NCBI RefSeq assembly: GCF_049243985.1
Contig: NC_135375.1
Location: 26,164,490-26,228,489, forward strand
Reading direction: 5' to 3'
Length of the DNA: 64,000 bases
Source of the DNA: Paroedura picta
Lineage: Eukaryota > Chordata > Lepidosauria > Squamata > Gekkonidae
The position numbers were made by a program, and so were the translations under genes. Positions within the stretch are counted from its first letter, which is position 1. Each line of letters starts with the position of its first letter. The notes under the pieces were generated by a model that was not told the origin of the DNA, did no database searches, and saw only the letters and a program-made list of their open reading frames with translations. Positions 11,183-22,600 of the stretch are shown here, piece by piece.

Positions 11183-12246
11183 CTACTCTCTGACAGGTTA
11201 GTTTGCTCTTTGTATGGAATTTCTTGGAGGCTACACATGGGAGGAATCAAATACAAGATCTCATGTTTACTTTTGTCCTCATCTGGTACTTTACTGCCCT
11301 TTAAGTGCCATGTTTATGCTTAGGGGGTTTATCTGAGCAGCATTCTGAATGGTCTGCTTCAGGTCTGAGCTCTCCTTTATGGATAATATTTATGTTGTTT
11401 ATGTCCAAAGGTTTGTTTTTAATGGCTTGTTGTTTTATATTGTTCTTTACGTCAGAGCAGGACTCTAAACAGATGACATAAAAGTATGCAAGGCAATTAA
11501 TTCATAAATAATGCTGCAAGTCACATGTGACTGTTCTACAGGACACAAAGTACGGAATCCGAATCAAAGCTACCTACTCAGTAATGAGTGAATCAGCCTG
11601 AGTGTCAATGGAGCGTCATTTCAATATAAATTTGTGCTTATGCCAGTGTTCTTTCCAGCTGCTAAAGTCAAGGGATCATTGCTGATTATGAACTTCTGGC
11701 TCACCCAGTTTTTACTCCACAGCAACGTTTACCTACCGCTGGCTCTTGCTCATGAAGAGGACAAAAGTAAAGTGTTCATCAGCTGGTATACGTTGCGTGG
11801 CAAGACATAAGAAGGCTGGTGTGTTGGTATGTCAGGTTAACCCTGTTGGAGAAGCAGTGGAAAACACAGAGTGGTCAAACTAACATTCCAGCCTTTTATT
11901 TGTGTTGGTTCTGTGGCCAGTAAAAGTATCTATTCAAACTCCCTTTGGGGAGTCTCAGGCAGTCTGTCTAGAAATATTAGTCCGGTCTGTTCTTGAAAGG
12001 CAGCTCTGTAAACATCTCTTGCTGCCCTCAGATCGAGTTCCCAAGAGGAAGCATCCTTTGACAGCACTTTTGCACAGACAAATGAGCCTTGTTTCGGAGA
12101 TAAACTGGTGACTTATCCCAGCAGTTGTGGACAGGATCCATTTCCAAAACACTGCACTTCCAGGAAGCAACAGTGGCTTTATCTCTAAACTGTGTACTTG
12201 AGAGCCAGCAGTGAACTTTCAGCAACAAGAAAGGGGAGGAGAGGGG
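11183..12246. other. Gene-free interval
   Basis: I find no gene and no repeat I can name here. Confidence 0.45.
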
Positions 12247-12396
<150 letters not shown>

Positions 12397-12519
12397 ATTC
12401 TACATGAAATGTATAGGCTCTTATGAAGAGGCAAAATAAGTCACAATAATATTTATTTCCATTTTATCTATTCCATTTTATCTATTCACACCTCACTTTC
12501 TCCCCAATAGGGACTAAAG

Positions 12520-12695
12520 GCTGCCAGCAACATTCTGCCCGTCTTCATTTTACTTTGACAACAACCCTGTGAGGTAGGCCAGGCTGAGCGTGTGTGACTG
12601 GCCCAAAATTGCCCAGCAAGCTTGAATGGCAGAATGGGGATCTGAACATTACTTTCCCAGATGCCTCACTCTAACCACTACACCACCTGGACTCT
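12520..12695 (-). repeat. Diverged CORE-type SINE, minus strand
   Basis: CAACCCTGTGAGGTAGGCCA, GGCCCAAAATTGCCCAGC and CTAACCACTACACCACCTGG are the reversed CORE, middle and tRNA-like A-box parts of the SINE family. Confidence 0.65.
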
Positions 12696-13417
12696 TTCTT
12701 ATGTCCAAGGTATGAGATATAACCTTTAACGTCCACATTTCCATGAGTCCAGATCCTCGCATTCCTTTTTGGGCTGGCAAGGTCACTGGAAGATTAACTT
12801 TCTCTGGGAACTGCAATCCTGTGCTCAATTAAGACTGCTTAAATTCCCTTGCAATTAATGTAATTTAATAGCCTGTGTGCAGGATTGCAGCCAAAGTGAC
12901 AAATGGGATCAAAGGGTAGGCTTCCTTTCTCACATTCACACGCTGAAGAGTCTTAATACTGTACGCCGCCGTGGCATCAACTGGGCTTCACCACGGCATG
13001 GGAAAAAGGTTTCATAATTAAGCAGGTTTTCTTGACAGGTAAATACCAGCTGTCACCACAAGGGGGGGTCGCTGCCATTAGAAATATCAAGGTCGCAAAA
13101 CTTAACAAGGTCAACTAACCTTCTGATTACTTCTTACACCACATCAAAAAAGGGATTATGAATTGGACTCGTAGCAACTGATTGATGTGCCCCCGCTTTA
13201 GAGCTTATTTTCAATGCATATTTACGGCCAAGAGAATGAGCAGTTGCAGAGAGTCCCTACCCATTGCCAAGAAGAATTCAGCTGCAACTCCCGGTTATTT
13301 AATTTATTTATTATTACAGAAAAAGGTCATTGACTTCTTCACTAGCCAGAAGGCTTCACCAAGGGCTGATAGGCAACAGTACTGGAAAAGGAAGATCAGC
13401 CCAGTTAAAACAGGACC

Positions 13418-13600
13418 AGGGGAGATGCTGTGGCCAAGTGGCAGAGAATCTGCTTTACATGCCAAAGGTCCCAGGTTCAGTCCCTGGCTTTTACAGCTGA
13501 AAGCAACAAGTAGCAAATGACGTGAAAGGCTTCTGACCAATATCCTGGCCTGGAGAGCCACTGGCAGACTGAAAGTCGGGTGCAGTATGAGTCGCCTTCA
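13418..13600 (+). repeat. tRNA-derived SINE
   Basis: The head has an A-box-like TGGCCAAGTGGCAGA and a B box GGTTCAGTCCC spaced as in a tRNA gene, followed by TGGCTTTTACAGCTGAAAGC and TCCTGGCCTGGAGAGCCACT. A related copy lies on the plus strand at about 26030-26200, and the minus-strand block at 20055-20165 is similar. This is a SINE head, not a working tRNA gene. Confidence 0.7.
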
Positions 13601-13739
13601 TGTGTGTTCATGTGACATGAATGTCTGTTAGCAACGTGTCACTTCATAAGAGCATAAGACGAGCCCTGCTGGGTCAGACCAATGGTCCATCTCGTTCCAC
13701 CTCCTGTCTCACAGAGTGGCTGACCAGTTCCTCTGGAGG

Positions 13740-14582
13740 TCCAACAATATTCGGCCTCACTTGGAGTACTGTGTTTTGTTTTGGGCACCCCAGTTGAAGA
13801 GGGATGTTGACAAACTGGAGTGTGTCCAGAGGAGGACAACAAAGATGGTGAGGGGTTTGGAGACCAAGACATATGAGGAAAGGTTGGGGGAGCTTGGTCT
13901 GTTTAGCCTGGAGATGAGACGACTGAGAGGATCTGATAACCATCTTCAAGTACCGTATTTGCTGGCGTATAAGACGATTGGGCGACCTCCCAACATTTCC
14001 ACTCAAAATACGACGACCTCCCAACATTTCCACTCAAAATATAGAGTTTGTTACATTACATTACAGTACTATGGGCCACTATGGGCAGCTATGTCTATCC
14101 CAACTGAAGTGCACCCGGCGTATAGGACGACCCCCCCCCCCCCCACTTGGAGTCATGTTTTTCAGGGGGGGAAAGTAGTCTTATATGCCAGCAAATACTG
14201 TATTTAAAAGGGGTACCATATGGAGGATGGAGCAGAATTGTTCTCTCTTGCCCCAGAGGGACAGACCAGAATGAATTGGATGAAATTAATTCAAAAGAAA
14301 TTCCATCTAAACATCCGGAAGAAGTTCCTGACAGAGCGGTTTCTCAGTGGAACAGGCTTCCTCGGGAGGTGGTGGATTCTCCATCTTTGGAAATTTTTAC
14401 ACAGAGACTGGATAGCCATCAGATGGAGAGGCTGATTCTGTGAAGGCAAAGGGGTGGCAGGTTACAGTAGATGGCAGGTTACAGTAGATGAGCGATTGGG
14501 ATGTGAGTGTCCTGCATAGTGCAGGGGGTTGGACTAGATGACCCATGAGGTCCCTTCCAACTCTATTATTCTATGATTCTTA
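13740..14582 (+). mobile_element. CR1-like LINE 3' part with nested TA-inserted MITE
   Basis: The first part reads [19 protein letters not shown], then [17 protein letters not shown] and [20 protein letters not shown], the end of a CR1-type reverse transcriptase. After a 248-bp insertion it resumes with NIRKKFLTERF-like and SQWNRLPREVVDSPSLEIFT sequence and ends in ATTCTATGATTCT, the CR1 terminus. The block at 13640-13735 before it (GCTGGGTCAGACCAATGGTC) is another common repeat. Confidence 0.87.
13953..14200. mobile_element. 248-bp MITE with TA target duplication
   Basis: The terminal inverted repeats CCGTATTTGCTGGCGTATAA and, read from the other end, CAGTATTTGCTGGCATATAA match with few mismatches. 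It is flanked by TA (13951-13952, 14201-14202). Removing it restores a continuous CR1 sequence. A ~30-bp tandem duplication (CGACCTCCCAACATTTCCAC) lies near its left end. A TA duplication suggests a Tc1/mariner-type mobilising enzyme; this is inference. Confidence 0.82.
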
Positions 14583-14619
14583 TATGGCATAGAGGCCAAG
14601 GCCTTTTGCTGATGTTGCG

Positions 14620-14835
14620 ACCTTGCTCTTTTATTCAGAGGTTTAGTGCCTCTGAATGTGGACGTTCCCCTCAGCCACCATTGCTCATAGCCATTAATAG
14701 ACTTGTGCGAGAAACTCCAGACCCTCTGAACCAGACTTTATTTAGGAATCTATCTTATCTCCCTTTAAAGCTGTGGGTTCTTTTTCCTGTGGTACATACT
14801 CTGGTAGTGAATTCCACATTTTAGTCACTCTTTGC
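14620..14835. repeat. Old interspersed repeat
   Basis: CTTATCTCCCTTTAAAGCTG, then GTAGTGAATTCCACATTTTA resembles the decayed LINE-derived block also present at 51515-51905 (CCTTTAAAGCTATCTTTGCC, AAATTTCACATTTTAATCAC). Confidence 0.45.
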
Positions 14836-14844
14836 CACTTCAAT

Positions 14845-15012
14845 CAGGCAGACTAAAACTGTCTCAGTATTGATTGGCGGAGTCTTGTGGTCTCACTTCC
14901 TGCCTCATTGTTGATTGGCTGATGCTTGTGATCTCACTTCCTGTCTCAGTGTTGATTGGCTGAGGCTTATGGTCTCAATTTCTTTTCCATGGTTGATTGG
15001 CTGAGGCTGGTG
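14845..15012. repeat. Short tandem repeat of about 42 bp
   Basis: About four imperfect units, each with (T)GATTGGCTGA, a TGTGGTCTCACTTCCTG-like stretch and CTCAGTGT. The repeated GATTGG is an inverted CCAAT motif and ACTTCC an ETS core. Confidence 0.75.
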
Positions 15013-15200
15013 GAATGAACTGGAAGAGCCGCAGGCCCTTTGGGATCTTTCTGTGTCCCGCAGGGCCTGCAATATGGAGCTCTTCCGCCAGGTTTATGGT
15101 TGAGGCTTGGGCGGCGAAGAAAATCAGATTGGATCGTCCGTCCCCCCCCCCCATATACACATCGGTGCTTAGCAGCAGTTATGCCATGTGTCATCTATGG

Positions 15201-15617
15201 GAGCGATCCCCAACCTGTGGACCTCGAACCACATGTGGTCTGTCGACTAATTGGAGGTGGGCCACGAAGGACGCCTTCCCCCCCCCCCCCGGTCCTTTAC
15301 AACACACTTTGGGTGTCATTGTCTCCCATCACTCCCAGATGGGACTTTCTCATTGCAGAGAAACAAGCTCAGGGTTCCCATTGATTTGCCATTGTCATGA
15401 GTTAAAATTTCCATGAAAATAAAATGTTCCTTATGTTCATTGTTGTGGTGTGTCTGTATCTTATTTTGAAGGGATGTTTAAACATTACCATAGTGATCAG
15501 AGAGCGTTAGGGCAGTGGTTGAGAGTAGAGGAGTAAACTAACCCTCCCCCCACCGGGCCTCAGTAAAATTGTCAAGCGTTGAGTGGTCCCCGGTGATAAA
15601 AAGGTTGGGGACCACTG
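15201..15617. mobile_element. hAT-like non-autonomous element
   Basis: The left end GAGCGATCCCCAACCTGTGG and right end GGTTGGGGACCACTG are inverted. Flanks are ATCTATGG (15193-15200) and CTCTATGG (15618-15625), an 8-bp duplication with one mismatch. It belongs with the elements at 22383, 33249 and 36828. Confidence 0.82.
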
Positions 15618-15828
15618 CTCTATGGCATTGGGTTATGGTTACCTCTTACCACTTCCTGTACTTAATATTGCTACTGGGGAGTTATATAGTTGAGTTATAC
15701 CACCATGTTTTTTACTCTCATGCAGTTTTTATATCCTTGCACTGATATTTTAATGGGGGTTTAGTCATGGACTATTTGTAACCCGCCAGCAGCTGATTCC
15801 AGGAGTGGCAGGAAATAAAATCTAAATT

Positions 15829-15868
15829 GTTGTTGTTGTTGTTGTTATTGTTATTATTGTTATTATTT
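15829..15868. repeat. (TTG)n/(TTA)n microsatellite
   Basis: A short TTG run passes into TTA units. Confidence 0.85.
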
Positions 15869-16463
15869 TAAAATTGCAGATTTTCAATTTTTTTCTTATT
15901 GTGTGCATTTATTTTATGTACTATTTATTATGAAGACTCTTGGTTTTTAAAAATTAGTCATTGATAACGTGCTTTGGAATCTTTACCCTTCCCCTGAGGA
16001 GACAGACTATCATGCCTGCCTCTCCACTTCTCTGTTTTATCGTCACAACAACCCTGTAAAGAAAGTTATCCCAAGAGAGGATGACTGGTTTAAGCTTCAT
16101 GGAAAAGTGAAGATTTGAACCCAGGTCTTCCTGTCCTTGAGTAAATGATGCAATACAATGGCTCTTTCTAAACAGCTGTAAGAAATAGGATGTCCTGCAA
16201 GACCAAATACCTGTATTATTAAGAGGCACTGAGGCATTCTTACCCTCCATTCTTTAGGAGCTTTTTCCCGTGGGAAGGGAGTGAAATCCTACATCCCTCG
16301 AACCCTCCCTTCTGAAAGGCATGGCTGAACAGAGAATAAAGTAGCAGAATGTGTGAATCCAAGAGCCCTCTAGTGGATAGGAAAATATTTCCAATCCAAA
16401 AATATTTCCAATTGTTTTGTAGTTTTTCCGGTGGCCTGCCTAGCCTGCCTAGGCTTTCCACTC

Positions 16464-16580
16464 TAGAATCATAGAATCATAGAGTTGGAAGGGGCCATAC
16501 AGGCCATCTAGTCCAACCCCCTGCTCAACGCAGGATCAGCCCTAAGCATCCTAAAGCATCCTCTGCATGGGTATTATTGA
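16464..16580 (-). mobile_element. CR1 3' end, minus strand
   Basis: AGAATCATAGAATCATAGAG, then GGCCATCTAGTCCAACCCCC and GCTCAACGCAGGATCAGCCC are the reversed CR1 3' terminus, matching the plus-strand end at 23880-23980. Confidence 0.85.
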
Positions 16581-16982
16581 TATTATTGATCCACATGTTA
16601 TAGTCCCACTTGCCCATCATCAAACCAATCTGACCTCACTACCTACCTAGACAAGATGTTGTCCACAGGGACACAGCTACCATTTTAGTGCCTAACAGGA
16701 GATTATAAAAAGCCACAAGGGCCCAATCCAGATTCCATTTTAGCACTTGAAAAGATGCAGGGGAGGGAAACAAGAGTGCCTGATCCTACCACGCTGTGGG
16801 CTCAAAAAAAATTTTTTTTTTTAATCTCCCATTTGGCATTAAAATAGTGACGGCATTCCCAGGGATGTCATAACATTTAATTGTGCCCTAAATAAACACA
16901 CTTTGGTAATTCACCTGCTGGGAAAGGAAAGCATGAAAAGAGGGTGAGGGGACAGAAGAAAGAAGGTAGTTGTTCAAACCAT

Positions 16983-17215
16983 TATCATAGAATCATAGAG
17001 AGGGATGTCCAAGGTCCTCTAGTCCAGGGGTAGCCAACCTGTGGTCCTCCAGATGTTCATGGACTACAATTCCCATGAGCCCCTGCCAACATTTGCTGGC
17101 AGGGGCTCATGGGAATTGTAGTCCATGAACATCTGGAGGACCACAGGTTGACTACCCCTGCTCTAGTCCAACCCCCTGCACAATGCAGGAACTCACAACT
17201 CATTTCAGTGGTTCC
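16983..17215 (-). mobile_element. CR1 3' end, minus strand, split by a MITE
   Basis: ATCATAGAATCATAGAGAGG and, after the insert, CTAGTCCAACCCCCTGCACA and GCAGGAACTCACAACTCATT form a reversed CR1 3' end. The MITE at 17025 duplicates CTCTAGTC. Confidence 0.82.
17025..17160. mobile_element. Palindromic hAT-type MITE
   Basis: A 136-bp palindrome between 8-bp duplications CTCTAGTC (17017-17024 and 17161-17168). Confidence 0.93.
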
Positions 17216-17697
17216 TACCATATCTTCCCTTGCATACTGGTGCTGAATTCCACAGAGTGTGGCGGTTGCAACTATGCTACAATGTGATAGTGACAGTGAT
17301 CCTTTTGTGAAAACATCTTTGCAATTTAGGTAAAGGAGAGCACCAACCACGCCGGACTGTACTGTGCTTTGAATGGACCTCGATGGGGGCTGCAGCACTA
17401 GAGGGAAAGATTAGGGATCCATTTTTCAAGCCCTCCTTGAGCATTGGTCTGTCGATTACGTGCATGAAATACCTTCCTTGCTAGACTGGGCTGCCTGGCC
17501 TGAGTAGCTAAATGTACAGGTTTGGTTTCAACAATACTTCCTCTAGCTGCTTGGAAAGTGGGGGACACTGCAGAGAGACAAAAGCCTCAATAGGGAGAGG
17601 AAATCTAATCCCCCCGTCAGCAGGTCTGTTCCAGATGAGGGGGAAAGCCAAAGACCCTTCCAGAGAAAGGGCTGTTTCCCTTGACAATCATTTGGAG

Positions 17698-18040
17698 TCA
17701 TAACCGGATCTTCCAAAATATGTTCTTACCAAAATGCAGAACTTCACTTCTGAAATTCATTGTATTCATTTTAGCCCAGTTTTCCAGCCTGTCAAGATCA
17801 TCCTGTCTCCTGATTCTGCCTTCTGGTGTGTTTGCTACCCCTCCCAGTTTAGTATCATCTGCAAATTTAATAGGCACCCCCTCTACTCCTTCATCCAAAT
17901 CATTTACGAATATGTTGAACAATACAGGGCCCAGAACAGATCCCTGGGGCACTCCACTTGTCACTCCTCTCCAAGAAGAGGATGAACCATTTACAAGTAC
18001 TCGTTGGGTGTGATCTGTCTTCTGTGATGACATTTAGAGA
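17698..18040 (-). mobile_element. CR1-like LINE reverse-transcriptase fragment
   Basis: The minus strand reads [40 protein letters not shown] and [17 protein letters not shown], the catalytic FADD region of a CR1/jockey-type reverse transcriptase. Flanking parts are missing. The next ~340 bp (to 18373) stays open on the minus strand but I do not recognise it. Confidence 0.85.
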
Positions 18041-18628
18041 AGGCCTCCGGGTTTCAAAGGAGCAGACTTGAGTGACTGACCATAACCGCTTCAAACAGTT
18101 CCTCAGCATTTGTGGTTTGGGGCCAAGATAGTTCATTCGTGTGGCTGGCTGAAAAAAAAAGTCATCACTTGAGGCCTCAAATCTACTTGTTCTGCTAGTT
18201 TCCTCTGAAGTATCTGCAACCTCACAAGGTATCAACAGCTTCCTCAAGCAAGCCACAAACTTCGCCATACATTGTGTTGCTAATTGCTTCCTTGACACAC
18301 CGGGAAATCTGAATCGCTTTGCTTTTGTAAGACTCATACTTCTGCAGAATATAAAATAATGTGCCTCTCTCAAGGCAAGATCATTAAGACTGGGAGAAGG
18401 TCCTGCAGTGGTCCCCTACATCTAACAGCAACACATCAGGCAGAGACCAATGGATTTCCCAAATCAAATCAGAAAACCTTCCTCCAGCCAATCATGGTTC
18501 CACATGTGCACCCTGACATCTCCTCCTAAGGAAATACACATCCCATTTGTATGTGTTGTTGAGCCACAACACAGCAAAAAATGTTATTGCCTAAACTGTC
18601 ACCCCATACACATGTCTCGTGTCTACCC

Positions 18629-18952
18629 CAGGCTTTCTTAACCAGGGTTTCATGAAACCTTGGGATTTCTTGACAGCCTGGAGAGGATTCCCAAAGAGGT
18701 GGGAGTTAATTAATTTGTATATATATATTTTAATCTGTTAAACATTCATGACCATATGTTATGTCGACCCGACCCTTTCCAAAACAGCCAATGCTGGGGC
18801 TGGAGGGGGTGGGAAGGGGAGGGGTCTGGGTGGGCATGCCCACAGCTCTGCTTCCCAACCTTATTCTGCACAATAGCACCACTTCTGGGGTCTCTCGAAG
18901 CATGAAGAATGTTTCAGGGGTTTCTCAATGGTAAAACAATTGAGAAAGGCTG
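18629..18952. mobile_element. hAT-like non-autonomous element
   Basis: Starts CAGGCTTTCTTAACCAGGGT and ends AACAATTGAGAAAGGCTG, between GTCTACCC (18621-18628) and GTCTATCC (18953-18960), an 8-bp duplication with one mismatch. Confidence 0.78.
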
Positions 18953-18989
18953 GTCTATCCCCTAGACCCATGTCTCTAGTTATGAAGAA

Positions 18990-19275
18990 GAGTTGTTCTT
19001 TTTAGAGCTGGTGTTTTATTCCTCCCCCTTTTCACTACCCAAAGGCATCTCAGAGCAGCTTACAAACACCTTTCCCTTCCTCTCCCCACAACAGACACCC
19101 TGTGAGGTAGGTGGGGTTGGAGAGCTCCAACAGAACTGCTGAGAGAACTTCCCTAAGAGAACTGTGAGTAGCCCCAGTCACCGAGCTGGCTGCATGTGGA
19201 AGAGGATTGGGGAATTAAACCTGGTTTTCCAGATCAGAAGCCACTGCTCTTAACCATTACACCCTTCTTTCCATA
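18990..19275 (-). repeat. CORE-type SINE, minus strand
   Basis: Reversed SINE: GAAGAGTTGTTC tail, CAACAGACACCCTGTGAGGT, CAGTCACCGAGCTGGCTGCA and CTTAACCATTACACCC (A-box side). It ends about 300 bp before the first granzyme promoter. Confidence 0.8.
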
Positions 19276-19582
19276 GGTCTCTACCTACACCCCCTTCCCC
19301 ATCCATTTAATTCTGACTCAGCAGGAAATTATCACCCACCCAACATTTTCCTTCCTCTGATACTTGTCACCTCAGATTTTTGCAGCAACATCGAATATAC
19401 AGATGTTACAGGAAATATTCATATATTGCACGTACACAGCAAAGAGAATTTACTAGTCATGCTAGTCAGTTTTAGCAGTCACTCTATGAGTCCTTGCTCT
19501 AGAAAGGCCAAATACCACATTGGGGGTGTTTCATATTTCCGATTCTGAAAGAACACTCATAGCAACAAAAAGAACGAAGCCC

Positions 19583-19610
19583 ACTTCCTTTATGTTCGCA
19601 ATATATATTA
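19583..19610 (+). promoter_or_regulatory. GZMA: ETS plus TATA block of the GZMA-like gene
   Basis: ACTTCC (19583-19588), the core of an ETS site on the minus strand (GGAAGT), is followed about 19 bp later by ATATATATTA (19601-19610). The start codon is 63 bp after the ETS core. The same order and spacing occur before the other two granzymes. Confidence 0.6.
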
Positions 19611-19645
19611 GATACTTGATTGGGAAGAAACATAACGCAGCAACG

Positions 19646-22600
19646 ATGGAGGTTTTCTTTGTCTTGTATTTCTCTGCTACCATTTTGTTTATGGAGATTT
19701 CCAAAGGTAAGTGCTATCATGTTATATCTCAACTTTCACCCCTCCCATGTCTGAACTGCCTATTGTAACCTTCCAAAATCGGTCTGTACTTTCTACGCTC
19801 GGCACAGTATCTAGAAAAGTGCTGATATTTTGGAGTGCTGGGTTGGGTTTAGGGTTCTCCCTGCTCTGCATCAGATGCAACAGTCAGACATGAATTGCAG
19901 GTTATTCTTAGTTCCCTTGCACATGGTGCCAAATTCTGATCAGGACCATGTCATGTCTGGAGAAGGGAGTTCAGCCGTCCTTCCACACCAGTTTCCTGGA
20001 CCCCAGCAAGTGCCCCTTTATCTGAGGTTCACATGAGTACATGAAATCGATTATCCTGAATGGGACCCTTGGTCCATCAAGGTCAGTTGTCTACACAGAT
20101 TGGCAGTGGCCCTCCATGGTCTCAGGCAGAGGTCTTTCACATTACCTACTGCCAGATCATTCTACCTTTAAAGCCCAATATGGCTTGGGGCTAGCATACT
20201 TTAAGGGCTGCTCCGTACCTACCCAACCACTATGGCTATCAGCAGAGGTCCTGCTTTAGGTGCCCTACCAGCTAGGACTAAATTGGTGGCACCTTGAGAA
20301 AGCACATTTTTGGCCATGGCACTAAAATGAGGGCATTTTCTTCCCAAGATTCATTTGTTCCCCTCAAGCATTTTCTTTCACCAGTGTTCTCTCACTGATC
20401 CTCCTTCTCATTTGTGTGTTTTATCTCATTGTTTTTGTTCTATAAGTTGTTTCAAAATTTTGGCTGCTGCATTTGAGACTTTATGTTGGGTAGAAAGCTG
20501 GCGTAAAAATGTTCAGATAAGTTAAATAAAATAATAAACTCAGGACTTGATAGAATTGTGATAAGCATGATTCGATATTATTTAAATCCTGCGTCTTTGC
20601 TCTTCTCAACTTCCCCAGAATTGCACTGACGGTCAGAATTGTACTGAAATGCTCAGGCCCAACTAGAATGGTCTATTTTTCTGCGGTGGCCACAGAATTC
20701 CAACCACGTTAGTCTGCTGCATACAAAAAACAAAAGAGTCTTGTGGCACCTTAAAATTTTATTCTGGCACAAAAGTTTGTAAACTAGAGCCCATTTAGTC
20801 AGATGCAAAATGTGTTACATTCATTTGATACTCTTAGAAACGCTTTCAGTCACATGCGGTTTCCACCACCCCCACCCCGCGAACAGACATATTTAGTAGC
20901 AAACAGACCAAAACCAGAATGTTTGATGTGTGCTGTGTTCTGCCTTTTGACATCATGCTGATTCCAAGTGAGAAATCCAGTAATATAATTTTTCCCTATA
21001 AATGCAGTCCTACACAAAATTACTTGGTCTATACCTACTGCAGTCAATGGTCTTAGATTGGAGTGACTGTATATAAAACTGCAATGACTGGATTGCCAGC
21101 TCCGGATTGGGAAATCCCTGGAGATTTTGGCAATGGAGCCCGGGGAGGTTGGGGTTTGGGGAGGGAAGGCACTGTGGCATAATACCATAGAGGCCACTCT
21201 CTGAAGCAGCCATTCCCTCCAGGGGATTTGATCTCTGTTATTTGGCGAATCAGTGGTAATTCAGGTTAACCCCAATTAACGTGAGGCCCAAAAAGCCAAA
21301 TCAGCCCCATCAGCCATGGGCAGCAGCCAGTCAAGAAACCAATAAACCCATTTTTGTTGCCTGCATGGGATTGCAACTAGGGTTGTACGCTTTGGCTTGG
21401 TTCAGCCGCCTCAGTGATCACCGGCGGCCACCATCTGGCACGCCACCACCACCCCTCCTCTGTGATGCAGGCCCCCTCGGGCTTCAGTGATCTCCAAGGT
21501 GGGCGAACCAAGCTGAAGCACACAACCTTAATTGCAACAATGGAGTTATGAACACAAAACCGGTGGGCAGTTCTCAGTCATGGGTTGCACGGGCTTCCTT
21601 TCCATTATTATATGACTTTGCAGAGTTATCAGCAGATTAACCTATGGAACCCAGCGTGATTGGTCTTGTTTGTTTTTGCTCAGGTCAATGTGCTGGCATA
21701 ATTGGAGGGAAAGAATCATCCCCACATTCAAGACCTTTCATGGCCCTGATCAAAGGAGAAGAGTTATGTGGAGGAACTTTGGTCAAGCAAAGCTGGGTTT
21801 TAACAGCCGCTCATTGTAAACTGTAAGTCTGGATTTCTATTTTGTTGTTGTTGTTGTTGTTTGCTGGACATAATTTGTCAATGAGCAAGACCCTAGAGCA
21901 CTGCTGTGGTGTATAAAGGCACTGGGGTCAGATATAACACACTCTAGTTTTAGTGACCTTGTGTGACCCTTATTCCCTTCCCATTCCGTTAGCTGGTACA
22001 AGTTCTCAGGCCTGGAAGGAGATTCATGCTTGATGGTTACCTTGAATGTTTGCTAAGCCTAAACTTGGAAACAATACAGACAAGCATTAACTCTTTACTT
22101 TTTTCCAAGAACAGGGCCCAAGCTCTACCTGTCTAAATCAATACTCTAAAACGTCCCTGTTGGACTCCCTGCCTATCTCAGAATTATCTTCTATCCCTTC
22201 TCCCTGGAAAAAACCTCCCCCACCCAGTCGGTAGTTGGATGTTGCCTAGGGTTTAAAACATTCTCTTCAGCACTCCATTCAGAGTTTCTGACTGGTCCGG
22301 GGAAAGAAAAAAAGTGGAATATTCTCCTCTCCATCACAACTGTCTCCCTGAGTCCACCACAGGGACGTGGTATGATCTAGTGCAGTGGTCCCCAACCTGT
22401 GGGCCGGGCCGCGGCTCCCTCTCCCTGCTCCCCCCGCAGTAAAAAACTTCCCAGGCCGCAAGCTTGCGGCCCAGGAAGCTTCTTACTGCGGGAAGGCGGG
22501 GAGAGGAAATCAGGGCCGCGCCCGCGCATCGCGCATGCGCAGTCGAAATCACGCATGCGCGGCACTTTTGCTCATGCGCGCATGCGAGAAAGTGCTGCGC

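Noticed and set aside
13418-13500. tRNA gene
   Set aside because: A and B boxes are present, but the sequence cannot fold as a full tRNA and is followed by a SINE body. The same holds for the Sauria SINE at 56481-56767.
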